Below, piece by piece: positions 24,913 through 34,478 of a stretch of 64,000 nucleotides of DNA. The notes below the pieces were generated by a model. The model was not told the DNA's origin and did not search any database. It saw nothing but the letters and a program-made list of their open reading frames with translations. The stretch is from JABDMH01 sp050298535. GTDB taxonomy: Bacteria > Bacteroidota > Bacteroidia > Chitinophagales > Saprospiraceae. A program made the translations under genes and the position numbers. Location: positions 60,333 through 124,332 of the forward strand of contig JBNKUI010000052.1 of NCBI GenBank assembly GCA_050298535.1, read 5' to 3'. Numbering within the stretch: the stretch's first letter is position 1; each line of letters opens with the position of its first letter.

Positions 24913-26442
24913 CTACTTCCTCACCACCTCGTACACATCTCCTCGCCTATCCTTAAGATTACGCACACTTCCAAATTCATTCAATTCTCTTAATAATCCG
25001 AGGTCAACATCGGCAATGAGAATCATCTCCGTGTTAGGAGTAGCTTCCGCCTTGATGCCATTGGCCGGGAAGGCAAAGTCGCACGGTGTAAAGACCATCG
25101 ATTGCGCATACTGAATATCCATATTGTGTACATTGGGCAGGTTTCCTACACTTCCGGCAATCGCTACATAGCATTCATTTTCGATGGCGCGAGCCTGCGC
25201 ACAGTGACGCACGCGGGAATATCCGTTTTGAGTATCGGTGAGAAATGGAACAAATAATATATCCATACCTTCCTGTGCCAATAATCGACTTAATTCTGGA
25301 AATTCAGAATCGTAGCAAATCAGGACTCCTACCTTTCCACAATCAGTGTCAAAAACTTTCAACTTATTGCCGCCCTGCATACCCCAGACTTTGGCTTCGT
25401 CGGGAGTGACATGTATTTTTTCGTACCGGTCGATCGTGCCATCACGCTTACAGATATAGCCCACATTGAACAGGGAGTCATCGATCATCTCCGGCATACT
25501 ACCGCAGATAATATTAATGTTATAAGAAATAGCAAATCCGGAAAACTTCTGGACAATTTCTTCGGTATGTTTTGCTAACTCTCGGATGGCGTCTGCTTCC
25601 GGCAGGTGATTATCCTTCGCCATTAACGGGGCGTTGAAAAATTCCGGAAAAAGAGCAAAGTCTGAGCGATACACAGATACAGAATCAATAAAATACTCCG
25701 CCTGCTGCATGAGGGCATCAATGTCGGGGTAGGGTCGCATCTGCCACTGAATTAATCCCAGCCGAACTACCGTTTTGATGCTGGATGCTTTTTTTGAGGG
25801 CTTTTCATAATAAATATTATCCCACTCAAGAAGGACGGCAAATTCATTGGACGCCTCATCCCCTTCTAAATATCCCTTTAATATTTTTGCGGGGTGAAAA
25901 TCATTGGAAATCTGAAAGTTTAGTACAGGATCATGTATCTCCCGGGATTTCACCTTTTCGATGTACTGTTTCGGACTCAGCTCATCAGCATATTTGTGGT
26001 AGTTAGGTATCCGTCCTCCCAGGGCAATACCCCTTAGATTTAGTTTTTCACAAAGTTCCTTTCGATAGTCATACAACCGACGACCCAGCCGTAACCCCCT
26101 GAACTCTGGCTTAATGAAAACATCAATGCCGTACAGCACATCTCCTTCATCATCGTGAGAAGAAAACGTATAGTTTGCCGTGATCTCCTTATATGTGTGC
26201 TTATCATCAAACTGATCATATTGGACAATGATCGACAAGGCACACCCCGCGACTATTCCATTTACCTTGAGCACCACCTGCCCTTCCGGAAACTTATCTA
26301 AAAGCGCTCTAATCTGGTGCTCTTTCCAATAAGCCCCCGGCATAGTTTGATAAGCAGAAACCATAGCTTGCTTAAGCTCCTGATAATCATCTACTTGAAG
26401 ATATTCCAACTCAACCATGTCGATCTGATCCAACTTCATCAA
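24913..26442 (-). CDS. GNAT acetyltransferase - carbon-nitrogen hydrolase fusion
   Basis: A 509-residue two-domain protein. Residues about 10-215 are a GNAT N-acetyltransferase (DVFIKPEFRGLRLGRRLYDYRKEL is the acetyl-CoA loop). Residues about 225-505 are a nitrilase-superfamily amidase with the Glu-Lys-Cys triad visible: LFPEFFNAP, RYEKIHVTPDE and VLICYDSEFPE. The domain order and length are the normal ones for this bifunctional family. It may act on the amide bond of an acylated or polyamine-type substrate, but no substrate has been assigned. It stands alone on the minus strand. Confidence 0.92.
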   Translation of the reverse strand: MMKLDQIDMVELEYLQVDDYQELKQAMVSAYQTMPGAYWKEHQIRALLDKFPEGQVVLKVNGIVAGCALSIIVQYDQFDDKHTYKEITANYTFSSHDDEGDVLYGIDVFIKPEFRGLRLGRRLYDYRKELCEKLNLRGIALGGRIPNYHKYADELSPKQYIEKVKSREIHDPVLNFQISNDFHPAKILKGYLEGDEASNEFAVLLEWDNIYYEKPSKKASSIKTVVRLGLIQWQMRPYPDIDALMQQAEYFIDSVSVYRSDFALFPEFFNAPLMAKDNHLPEADAIRELAKHTEEIVQKFSGFAISYNINIICGSMPEMIDDSLFNVGYICKRDGTIDRYEKIHVTPDEAKVWGMQGGNKLKVFDTDCGKVGVLICYDSEFPELSRLLAQEGMDILFVPFLTDTQNGYSRVRHCAQARAIENECYVAIAGSVGNLPNVHNMDIQYAQSMVFTPCDFAFPANGIKAEATPNTEMILIADVDLGLLRELNEFGSVRNLKDRRGDVYEVVRK

Positions 26443-26629
26443 TTCTTATTTTTTTAATAAACTATGCATATCCTACCCTTCAACTTCTTCTAAGTCCGTG
26501 CCAGGGGAAAAAGTTCTATTTCCAGGAGCAAAACTAGTGTTTCTTAAGTATGTAGAAGGTAAATGTCTTAAGGAATCCTAAGATTAGAAAGGCGTAGCGG
26601 TAAGATTTGGCAAAGTATGGGTATCGGCT

Positions 26630-27406
26630 TCACCAAAAAAACTTACTGCGCATAATCCTGGGTTCATCTGAAGTATTAATTCCGGAGGGAGCATGAATAA
26701 GGTGTGGATGACAAAAAACTACATCTCCAGGCTCTCCTAGTAGTTCCACTATTTGAAGTGGTATACCTTTATGTATCCAGGGCTGCTTCATAAACACCCT
26801 GTTTCGACTGGTCTCGTTATACTTTGGGCTACACATTTCCTGAAAATATGGGTGAGTCTGTAGAATCCTCCTTCGCTGGTGGGAGTGCTTCTGATTTCTT
26901 TCAGATTCAGAGAGGCTCGCCCGGTGCTTTTCAAGGAGAATGTGAGATCCTTGGATTATTAAAGTACCTCCCCCTTTTGGTCCTGCATTCGAGAAAAAGG
27001 TAAAAATTAGCAAACCATCCAATCTAGGGCGATGGAACTCATAATCCCAATGCCACATCTTTTTATGGAGACGATACTCTGACTTGGACTCATCCGGAAA
27101 ATCGATCAAGAATCCTCCCCAGGACTTAGGCTCATTCCATTGAGAATGACCCAGTAATTCATTAATTACCTTACTAAAATCAGAATTAAATAGCTCACGA
27201 TCAGTCTTACTGTATTTGGCCTTTCGCAATGAGTGAGGGGGCATTCTCCAGGTAGATCTGTCTTCTCTTTTAATTCCAAAGAGTTCGTCTAATTCATCCC
27301 ATATCTCAATCAACATTCTTTCCACATATGAAGCTGGCAGCAGTCCTTTCATATGTAGGAAACCATTTTCCATAAATGACAATTTCTCTTTCGGAGATAA
27401 AATCAT
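26630..27406 (-). CDS. phytanoyl-CoA dioxygenase family oxygenase
   Basis: A 258-residue Fe(II)/2-oxoglutarate-dependent oxygenase. The iron ligands are in MWHWDYEFHRP (H-x-D) and CHPHLIHAPSG (distal His). A GPKGGGTLIIQGSHILLEKH stretch is the usual beta-strand and loop of the family. An Arg expected to bind 2-oxoglutarate is present in the C-terminal EPRIMRSKFFW. The substrate is unknown. It lies 38 bp downstream of a VOC-family gene on the same strand and is probably co-transcribed with it. Confidence 0.85.
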   Translation of the reverse strand: MILSPKEKLSFMENGFLHMKGLLPASYVERMLIEIWDELDELFGIKREDRSTWRMPPHSLRKAKYSKTDRELFNSDFSKVINELLGHSQWNEPKSWGGFLIDFPDESKSEYRLHKKMWHWDYEFHRPRLDGLLIFTFFSNAGPKGGGTLIIQGSHILLEKHRASLSESERNQKHSHQRRRILQTHPYFQEMCSPKYNETSRNRVFMKQPWIHKGIPLQIVELLGEPGDVVFCHPHLIHAPSGINTSDEPRIMRSKFFW

Positions 27407-27444
27407 AAATACACTACGGATCTTATGTAAATAATAATTTCCAA

Positions 27445-27834
27445 CTATCCATTCAGTACTTGCTCTTCAAATCTTTCACTATCCTTAAAAGCGCACAAAT
27501 TTCCATCCGGATCAAAGAATTTCGCGACGGTACCCCAGGAGTGCTCTTGATAGTCCACATCCACACCCTTTTTCTGCAATCTCTCAACCATTTTCCTGAC
27601 ATTTGAAACATTGATCCTCAAGCATGTCCGGATACGCTCAGTAGTTGGTAAGGCTCCATCAAACTGATCATCCACTTCCACCATAAGATATGCATTTCCA
27701 AATGCAAAACACGTCAGGTCCTTTGATTCAAACATCTTGGGAAGCTCCAGCACATGTTCATAAAAATGAACACACTCAGTATATTTTACTGTATATAGAA
27801 TTATTCCCGTTCGATCGAAATGCATGCTTAACAT
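27445..27834 (-). CDS. VOC (glyoxalase/bleomycin-resistance) family protein
   Basis: A 129-residue protein with two beta-alpha-beta-beta-beta modules. MHFDRTGIILYTVKYTECVHFYEHVLELPK opens the first, and FFDPDGNLCAFKDS closes the second. The metal ligands typical of VOC enzymes may be the early His/Asp and the final Asp/Glu region, but cannot be assigned firmly. It is likely to act as a small-molecule metalloenzyme or binding protein. It is the first gene of a pair with the phytanoyl-CoA dioxygenase-like gene. Confidence 0.82.
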   Translation of the reverse strand: MLSMHFDRTGIILYTVKYTECVHFYEHVLELPKMFESKDLTCFAFGNAYLMVEVDDQFDGALPTTERIRTCLRINVSNVRKMVERLQKKGVDVDYQEHSWGTVAKFFDPDGNLCAFKDSERFEEQVLNG

Positions 27835-27841
27835 TTTTAAA

Positions 27842-28041
27842 TCAGTATAAAAGCAAATTTAATAATAGAGATAGGACTTATTGCAAGTCGGCTTCAATTA
27901 GGGCAACTCTTCCTTCCAAATTCCACAAAGTATGTTTTCAAGAAAATGGAATATTCCTCTATTGATCCTGACTATGCAGCGCTGAATGAATTCGGCGTTA
28001 CGATGATCCACCTTGAATATCTATTAGATGGATTAAAGTAA
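27842..28041 (+). pseudogene. coding-like plus-strand remnant
   Basis: In the 300-bp gap between the VOC and hemN genes the plus strand has an open frame of 66 codons. It has no start codon near its beginning; the first ATG is at 27946. The text is protein-like: IEIGLIASRLQLGQLFLP, then KKMEYSSIDPDYAALNEFG, then TMIHLEYLLDGLK before TAA. I do not recognise the family. It is most likely the 3' end of a lost gene. Confidence 0.3.
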
Positions 28042-28102
28042 TGCCTTTAAATTCCAATTTTCAGGTACCAACTTCAGACTCCCCTCTTCTAACTTCAATC
28101 AG

Positions 28103-28135
28103 ACACTCACACTCTCACACTCACACTCACACCAC
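28103..28135. repeat. CACACT microsatellite next to the hemN stop
   Basis: A short tract of imperfect CACACT units ending 3 bp before the hemN stop codon (minus-strand gene). A longer tract of the same type lies at 41189-41243, again directly 3' of a minus-strand stop. Both are preceded on the plus strand by an ACTTCAGACT motif. Confidence 0.75.
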
Positions 28136-28137
28136 AA

Positions 28138-29502
28138 CTAAATCGTCATAGAAAAAACGCGTGTCTGGGGTTTATCTATTAGCAGGTGGAGATCAAATGC
28201 CATGCAGATATTTCGGACAAAAGGTCGCGCATGCTCTGGTATTGTCAGTTCTTTTTCGGCGATGACGACCAGACCATCTTTTTCCATCTCTTCCAGTCGC
28301 TGGATACAATCTTCCAAACCATCAAAACACAGTTCTTCATCACTCCAGGTCGTATGAAAATGGCACATGATATTTAAGATATGCGTTCGCACTATCAGGT
28401 CTTCATCGGTCAACTGATGTCCCCTAAATATGGGAATCACACCCTTTTTTACAGTGTCTGTGTATGCTTCTACTGTTTTTAAATTTTGGGCAAAACTGTA
28501 CCAGGAATCACTGATTGCGCTCATCCCTAATCCCACCATTAATTGCGTCTTATTGGCAGTATAACCCATAAAGTTTCGATGCAAAGTTCTTTCTTTTACA
28601 GCTTTGAACAATGAGTCTGTCCTTAGTGCAAAATGATCCATACCGATCTCAATATATCCCAGTTCTCCTAGTAGTTTTTTTCCGGATTCATAAAGGATAC
28701 GTTTGTTTTCAGCTGAGGGTAAGTCATTTTCATCATAACCCCGCTGACCTACGTTTTTAATCCAGGGTACATGTGCATAGCTGTAAAATGCAATGCGATC
28801 TGGTCGAAGGGCCTGCGTCAGTTGAATGGTCTGCATCACACTTTCCTCTGTCTGATGAGGCAATCCAAAAACCAGGTCGTGACTAATGGATTCGTATCCA
28901 ATGTCTCTGGCTTGCGACATGACCTTTTCCACATTCTCAAAAGGCTGAATCCTATTAATCGTTTTCTGCACCTTCAGGTCATAATCCTGAACGCCGAAAC
29001 TGGTCCTTTTAAATCCTAAATCAAAGAGGGTTTGGAGGTGCTCTCTTGTGGTATTATTTGGATGACCTTCGAAACTAAATTCAAAATCAGGATCAACTTC
29101 TGCATTCGATAAAATACCCCTAATTAATTTCTCCAGATTGAGCGGTTGAAAAAATGTGGGAGTTCCCCCACCTAGATGTATTTCTCTGATTCGTGGTTTT
29201 TCTGAGAACAATTTCAGATACAGCTCCCATTCGCGTAGTAGGGTTTCTATGTAAGGTTCTTCTACACTATGCTGCTTTGTGATTCTTTTGTGGCAAGCGC
29301 AAAAAGTGCAAAGAGATTCACAATAAGGCAGGTGCACATAAATACTAATTCCCTCTTTAGCATTGCTTTCACTGAAAGATGATCGCACAGATTGCATCCA
29401 GACTTCATGGGAAATACCTTCTTTTTTCCAGTATGGAACTGTGGGATAGCTGGTATAACGAGGTCCGGGTATATTATACTTTTGAATTAGCGATACGTCC
29501 AT
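28138..29502 (-). CDS. hemN: oxygen-independent coproporphyrinogen III oxidase (HemN)
   Basis: A 454-residue radical SAM enzyme. The [4Fe-4S]-binding motif is CESLCTFCACH with Cys61, Cys65 and Cys68, followed by EIHLGGGTPTFF and the SFGVQDYDLKVQKTINRIQP block typical of bacterial HemN. The C-terminal HemN domain is complete (HRNFMGYTANKTQLMVGLGMSAIS). It oxidatively decarboxylates coproporphyrinogen III to protoporphyrinogen IX in haem synthesis without oxygen. Length and motifs are standard, so this is likely true HemN rather than HemW. It stands as a single gene. Confidence 0.95.
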   Translation of the reverse strand: MDVSLIQKYNIPGPRYTSYPTVPYWKKEGISHEVWMQSVRSSFSESNAKEGISIYVHLPYCESLCTFCACHKRITKQHSVEEPYIETLLREWELYLKLFSEKPRIREIHLGGGTPTFFQPLNLEKLIRGILSNAEVDPDFEFSFEGHPNNTTREHLQTLFDLGFKRTSFGVQDYDLKVQKTINRIQPFENVEKVMSQARDIGYESISHDLVFGLPHQTEESVMQTIQLTQALRPDRIAFYSYAHVPWIKNVGQRGYDENDLPSAENKRILYESGKKLLGELGYIEIGMDHFALRTDSLFKAVKERTLHRNFMGYTANKTQLMVGLGMSAISDSWYSFAQNLKTVEAYTDTVKKGVIPIFRGHQLTDEDLIVRTHILNIMCHFHTTWSDEELCFDGLEDCIQRLEEMEKDGLVVIAEKELTIPEHARPFVRNICMAFDLHLLIDKPQTRVFSMTI

Positions 29503-29631
29503 TCCCCTACTCTTGATACACGGTTTTGTTCATCACAAAGGTGCTGAAATATGGCAGAAATCCATATTCTATCTAGTCAATGAATGTGCAAAACTGGTCT
29601 CTTATGCGCCTCCTAACCTAGAAAACTAGCG

Positions 29632-32340
29632 TTAAATGGACTCCTGTACCTTACTTCCAAAGATTTTCATAGACTGCATTTTCCATGGTGCTTCAAACTC
29701 CGGATCTCCGGTCTGGGTAATCTTGAGAAATCTTCCTTGTACGGGAGGAAATACGATCTTTATATTGCGATCATCTCCTCGTCCTTCAGCAACTGGGTCA
29801 CTCCATGTTTGACCATCATCTGATACTTGTACAACATACTGGGTGGGGTATGTTTGTAAAGGTGGTGGTGCATCACGTCCCCTTCCTCGACGAATTGGAG
29901 GAGAGGAAAAATGTAATTCACTAAAATTAACAGGTTCTGGAAGCTCCACTTGAAACCACATATCTTTTGCTTGGTCATCTCCGGAAGTCCATCCTTCGTA
30001 GGTGAAGGCACCTGAAGCTTGCTTAGTTCCTCCCACGCGCGCCAAACCTACATGACTCGCGCTTACCACCCAATTATCATCATGGATTATCTGACGTGTC
30101 GCCACAGACTGCAGTGCTTCATAGGTATAGGGTTTGTCTCCCTCTGTTTTTGCCCGAATTTCAGCCACTTCCTCGGGTGTCACGGTGGAACCGTCATTGC
30201 CTAAATTCGTTCGCACAAAAGAGACTACGGATGCAATCCACTCATCATCTTCATCGTGCATGGGAGCCATGAATGCACCTGTGTAGCTCTTGCCTTCGAT
30301 TTCGCCTATGAGACCTCTCAGGATTACTCTCACCATATAATCAGGATGATCCACTACCTTGACGGAATTGGCTAGGGCTGGCGCCATCAATCCTCCAGCT
30401 GAAGGTGTTCCAGTGCCATTTATGCCGTGACAAGTAGAGCATAGTTCCTGATAAATGAGTCCACCTCTTTCGATCCTCTTCTTCTCAACATCTGACAGAT
30501 CATTTGCTGCCAGGAATGCAGGACGTTCTTCCACTGTAGTTAGTTGCTCACCCACCAGCTGTACTCCCCGCTGATCATATTGACTCATTGCCTTTTTCAC
30601 GACATGCTCCCATCCGTTTATATCCAAAACTTTGAGTGTCATCATGGCCTGCATTACCACTTCATAATCAGCATCTTCTGTCATTTTGACATAGTCGCTA
30701 GCCAGGGATTTCTCACCTGCCTTATAGAGTGTTTCACTAGCTCTAATACCCATCTTACGTATCTTCGGGTCCTCATCTGCCAGCCATGCTTTGACTACAT
30801 CAAGTGATAGGCAATTTAATCCCTCGAGTGCCCAAAGTGCGTGGTAGCGTGCGAGTGTGTTATCACTGGTCAAGGCCATGGTGTCGAGCACAGACCTCAC
30901 AGAAGTATCTTGTCTTAGCACCAACTCTTGCTGAGCCATATCTCTCCACCATCCATTGGGATGTTCAAAATGTGCGACGAGCTCTTCCGCTGACTCCTGC
31001 TCCATCTTCGGCATCGCAGTATCACGTTCTATCCCCTCATATCGAAGTCGCCAAATCCTTCCCAGGTTTATGATCTTATCCATTTGGAATTGCTCCACCT
31101 TGGCTCGGAGGTAGCTACCTTTCTGGACCCAGTTTCCTTCCTGAATGATCCCCCTATACATATCCACAATATACATGGTCCCGTCAGGTGCCGTGGCCAT
31201 ATCCACAGGTCGGAAAAGTGGATCGGACGATACAATAAATTCACTCTTGACATGCTGATACATGTTATGCAATTGAGTGATTCCTTCTGTCACAACCGGA
31301 TTGACTTGTCTGACGATCCTGGCCACCGGTTCTCCATAGAAGTATTGACCTACAAGAGCTGCAGGAAGTCGGTGTCCACGATACACATCATTACCTGCAG
31401 AGCCTGTGACTTCATTGAGTGATCCATCTGGACGTCTCACGGCAGTCATGCCTGGTTGAAAGTCCTCCAGATACATGGGAGCGCCATAGGGCACCTTAAA
31501 TCCTTCTGCATATTGATCTTCAACTCTGAAATTACCATAATGAATGGGAAACTGGAATACTGAAGGAACACCTGAAGCACCTCCCTGAAACCATATTTTT
31601 CCTTCGTTGTCCTGGCAAACACCCCACTGTGATCGGTTGAAGCCTGTATTCTCACGTATTACACCCGAAGGGGTCCAGCGAATTCTGAACGTGTTGTATG
31701 TGCTATACATCCAGTTGTCCATTCCGTAGTACAGAAAAGACTGTTGATGCTCTACGTTTCCCGATCGACCGAAATCTCCGGTAAAAAATTCCTTTTCATC
31801 TGCGACACCATCACCATCTGTATCGGTATACAGGTAGACATTGTCTTGATTGGATTCCATAGTTAGGATACTATTAGGCCCCCAAGGCATCACAAATCGC
31901 GGAAAGATAAGACTATCAACAAAGGTGGTACCGGTCTCATAGACACCATCATTGTCCTTATCTTCCCAGCGGGAGATCAAGTTTATAGGCTCTAACTCAC
32001 GATCTGCATCTGCGGTCAGCATGTAGCTTCGCAGCTCGAGTACATACATCCTACCATTGGCATCAAAATTAATGGCTGCCGGCTGCTGTATCTGCGGCTC
32101 TGTAAGAATTGGTTCCATTACATAACCAGGAGGAAGCTGAAAAGTAGCCTGCTCTTCTGCCACCGTTTTGGCAAGCACGGGTGGTTTGGGTTCTAAATCG
32201 ATATCCTTCCAGACTGGGGACTCCGGATCGGCACCTTCGGGCATTGTGATCACTGGATAGTTTTCCGAAACCTGGGATTGTTTGCAGCTGACAAACAATA
32301 TGAGTACGAGACCCATTAGGTAGATTCTAAGCGAGTTCAT
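29632..32340 (-). CDS. PVC-type heme-containing membrane-bound dehydrogenase with discoidin tail
   Basis: The frame runs upstream to 32445, but ATG 32340 starts a good lipoprotein signal (YLMGLVLILFVSC), giving 902 residues. The N-terminal half is a glucose/sorbosone-dehydrogenase-like beta-propeller (NINFDANGRMYVLEL, RWEDKDNDGVYETGTTF, PDGTMYIVDMYRGIIQEGNW). HEAT-like repeats follow (around residues 460-600), then a cytochrome c domain with CSTCHG near residue 634 and an MAPMHDEDD axial-Met region. The last about 140 residues form an F5/8 type C (discoidin) carbohydrate-binding domain (NFSELHFSSPPIRRGRG, QYVVQVSDDGQTW). It probably oxidises sugars in the periplasm and passes electrons through haem. 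Confidence 0.88.
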   Translation of the reverse strand: MNSLRIYLMGLVLILFVSCKQSQVSENYPVITMPEGADPESPVWKDIDLEPKPPVLAKTVAEEQATFQLPPGYVMEPILTEPQIQQPAAINFDANGRMYVLELRSYMLTADADRELEPINLISRWEDKDNDGVYETGTTFVDSLIFPRFVMPWGPNSILTMESNQDNVYLYTDTDGDGVADEKEFFTGDFGRSGNVEHQQSFLYYGMDNWMYSTYNTFRIRWTPSGVIRENTGFNRSQWGVCQDNEGKIWFQGGASGVPSVFQFPIHYGNFRVEDQYAEGFKVPYGAPMYLEDFQPGMTAVRRPDGSLNEVTGSAGNDVYRGHRLPAALVGQYFYGEPVARIVRQVNPVVTEGITQLHNMYQHVKSEFIVSSDPLFRPVDMATAPDGTMYIVDMYRGIIQEGNWVQKGSYLRAKVEQFQMDKIINLGRIWRLRYEGIERDTAMPKMEQESAEELVAHFEHPNGWWRDMAQQELVLRQDTSVRSVLDTMALTSDNTLARYHALWALEGLNCLSLDVVKAWLADEDPKIRKMGIRASETLYKAGEKSLASDYVKMTEDADYEVVMQAMMTLKVLDINGWEHVVKKAMSQYDQRGVQLVGEQLTTVEERPAFLAANDLSDVEKKRIERGGLIYQELCSTCHGINGTGTPSAGGLMAPALANSVKVVDHPDYMVRVILRGLIGEIEGKSYTGAFMAPMHDEDDEWIASVVSFVRTNLGNDGSTVTPEEVAEIRAKTEGDKPYTYEALQSVATRQIIHDDNWVVSASHVGLARVGGTKQASGAFTYEGWTSGDDQAKDMWFQVELPEPVNFSELHFSSPPIRRGRGRDAPPPLQTYPTQYVVQVSDDGQTWSDPVAEGRGDDRNIKIVFPPVQGRFLKITQTGDPEFEAPWKMQSMKIFGSKVQESI

Positions 32341-32679
32341 TTGAATAATTTCACTGTTTTCAAATAGGGTCTTTGAAGATGCATAGATTGTATGAAAAAG
32401 ACCCATATTCGGGTAAAAAAGTTGATAATGTTGCACATTATGCACTAAAGAAGTTTGATGGTTTGAAACCAGAATCCTTTCATCCTACTTTTTACAAGAA
32501 ATTGAATACCTTCCTCTACATTTTTCAAGCAATAAATGTAATTTATACAATTAATTGAACACCCTGGAGGGAGGAGGTTAAGTGGCGCTTTACTCACAAG
32601 AAACATGTACCACTGGACTTTCTACCTCAGGTATTAAAAGTCTCTTTAACTAATGTAAAATCAAATAAGCTTTGAAATC
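32341..32679. other. divergent intergenic region, no gene supported
   Basis: The region between the minus-strand dehydrogenase and the plus-strand esterase must hold both promoters. A 61-codon plus-strand frame at 32373-32558 overlaps the dehydrogenase leader and lacks any family resemblance, so it is not called. No clear -7/-33 pair could be assigned. Confidence 0.4.
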
Positions 32680-33852
32680 ATGAAAAATAAAAGCATACTT
32701 TCATCGATCCTTTTCTTTTCTTTTCTAATTATTTCAACTGTATTGTCGGCGCAATATTCTACTGCGAGAAGAGGAGGAGGCCCAGAACCCGACATGGAAG
32801 TAGGGTTTAAGCCATCATCCACCAATACTTTTTTAGCTCAGTATCCTGCGGTGAATGCGGAACGGCAAGCGATGTTTAAAGTAAATGCACCTACGGCGGA
32901 TCTGGTGCAAATAAGTATGGGTGGCAAGCGATATGAAATGACTAAAGATACCGGCGGTGTCTGGTCTTGCGTCACTGACCCTCTAGTTGTCGGCTTCCAC
33001 TATTACTCAGTCTGGATTGATAGTGTAGCAGTGATGGACAGAAATAGTAATGCGTTTTTTGGAGGTAATTGGGAATCATCTGGAATAGAAATACCAGAAG
33101 GTCCGGAGGGTGACTACTATCGATTCAACAAGGATATTGATCATGGTCATATTCGCTCGATCAACTATTGGTCGAACCTTAATAAAATGGAACGACATAT
33201 CAACGTTTATTTTCCAGCTGAATACGAATCTAACCCGGATAAAAGGTATCCGGTTCTATATCTCGTTCATGGATGGGGCGAGGACGAAAATGGATGGTCC
33301 ATTCAGGGTCATATGGCCAACATTATGGATGGACTTATTGCATCTGGTGAAGCAGAGCCCATGATAGTCGTGATGCCAAGTGGCGATATCCAAACCAATT
33401 CAGATGTCAGAGATGCCTCCGGTCCAATAAATGAAATTTTCACAAAGGATCTCATACCGTATGTGGACCAAACTTTCCGAACATTGACAGACAAACCCAA
33501 TCGTGCCATGGCGGGTCTGTCTAGGGGTGGCTTTCAGACTTGTCTGACTGTATTTCCTAATATGGATATGTTTGGTGCGATGGGTACTTTTAGTGGATTT
33601 TTTATCAGACCGGATGATGGTATCGAAAATGCTTTTAATGGTATTTTTAATGATGTTGATAAATTTAATAAGGAGATGAATCTGCTCTTCATCAGCACAG
33701 GTACAGAGGAACGAAATCCCAAGGAAACCGTACAAAAATTAAAGGACATGGGTATAAATAACATTGTATTTCATGAATCACAAGGCACTGCCCATGAGTG
33801 GCTTACCTGGAGGAGGGCCCTTAAAGAGTTTACACCCTTGATTTTTAAATAG
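32680..33852 (+). CDS. exported esterase with N-terminal CBM48-like domain
   Basis: A 390-residue protein with a signal peptide (ILFFSFLIISTVLSAQ) and a short RRGGG linker. A beta-sandwich of the E-set/CBM48 type follows (QAMFKVNAPTADLVQISMGG), then an alpha/beta hydrolase. Its motifs are YPVLYLVHGWGEDE, the nucleophile in GLSRGGFQT, and HESQGTAHEWLTWRR with the catalytic His. It is a distant paralogue of the esterase at 21699-22826 and belongs to the enterochelin-esterase/CE1-like group of carbohydrate esterases. It lies between the two large dehydrogenases and is closed by a terminator at 33862-33899. Confidence 0.88.
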   Translation: MKNKSILSSILFFSFLIISTVLSAQYSTARRGGGPEPDMEVGFKPSSTNTFLAQYPAVNAERQAMFKVNAPTADLVQISMGGKRYEMTKDTGGVWSCVTDPLVVGFHYYSVWIDSVAVMDRNSNAFFGGNWESSGIEIPEGPEGDYYRFNKDIDHGHIRSINYWSNLNKMERHINVYFPAEYESNPDKRYPVLYLVHGWGEDENGWSIQGHMANIMDGLIASGEAEPMIVVMPSGDIQTNSDVRDASGPINEIFTKDLIPYVDQTFRTLTDKPNRAMAGLSRGGFQTCLTVFPNMDMFGAMGTFSGFFIRPDDGIENAFNGIFNDVDKFNKEMNLLFISTGTEERNPKETVQKLKDMGINNIVFHESQGTAHEWLTWRRALKEFTPLIFK

Positions 33853-33861
33853 ATAAAAAAT

Positions 33862-33899
33862 ATCGTGTCAAGGAGAGTGTACACTTTCTTTGACACGAT
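33862..33899 (+). terminator. intrinsic terminator of the esterase gene
   Basis: A 10-bp perfect stem (ATCGTGTCAA / TTGACACGAT) with an 18-nt loop, followed by TTTTACTTTT. It begins 9 bp after the esterase stop. Confidence 0.85.
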
Positions 33900-34142
33900 T
33901 TTACTTTTACCAAGAACAGTAGCCGTAAAAAAGGCAGCCAAGGAGTGACTTCCTTCTAAAAATCAATCTCAAACTTGTTATATAAGTCGACTACTTTTTA
34001 GCTTTGAGATGTGTTTTCATGAGAATGACACTCTATTTGGCGAGCATGTACCAAAAAATAGCATTAAATTAATACGAAATTTTCTTAGCGGGTTCTTTCA
34101 TAATGCATCCTTTCCTTTTCTAAAAGAATATATTTAAGTAGG

Positions 34143-34348
34143 CATGCTCTGGTCGACCCAGACTACATAGAATTACCCAACTCCTTTGCACCAAAGTTCC
34201 GTGCACATCCCGCATAATTGATATCTTTGGCAATCCCCTCGGCAGGTTTTATACCAAAAAAAATAAAGAATACCTAGGTCGATCCCATTTGGGAAATAAT
34301 GTGCTACACGACCTGATGAGACTATACAATATGCAAGCTAAAGCTTAA
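34143..34348 (+). pseudogene. frameshifted gene remnant of unknown family
   Basis: Two adjacent frames read like one protein: HALVDPDYIELPNSFAPKFR ending at a stop near 34220, then, shifted, IIDIFGNPLGRFYTKKNKEY, LGRSHLGNNVLHDLMRLYNM, ending QAKA at TAA 34346-34348. The composition is clearly protein-like and the pieces are continuous, so a decayed 3' end of a gene is likely. I cannot name the family. The rest of the 626-bp gap holds only the esterase terminator and no other gene. Confidence 0.4.
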
Positions 34349-34478
34349 TTTGTGTGGTCAATTAGCCAAAATAATTGTAGAATTAGGCTACAAAGCTCAG
34401 TTGATCATTATGCCCAGAATATAGTCAAGTGGCATGGTGTGGCTGAAGACCACTGCGTTTTTAGAAATTGATGCCCGT

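Noticed and set aside
32373..32558. Plus-strand ORF of 61 codons upstream of the esterase
   Set aside because: It overlaps the leader of the dehydrogenase gene on the other strand, has no family resemblance and no supporting context.
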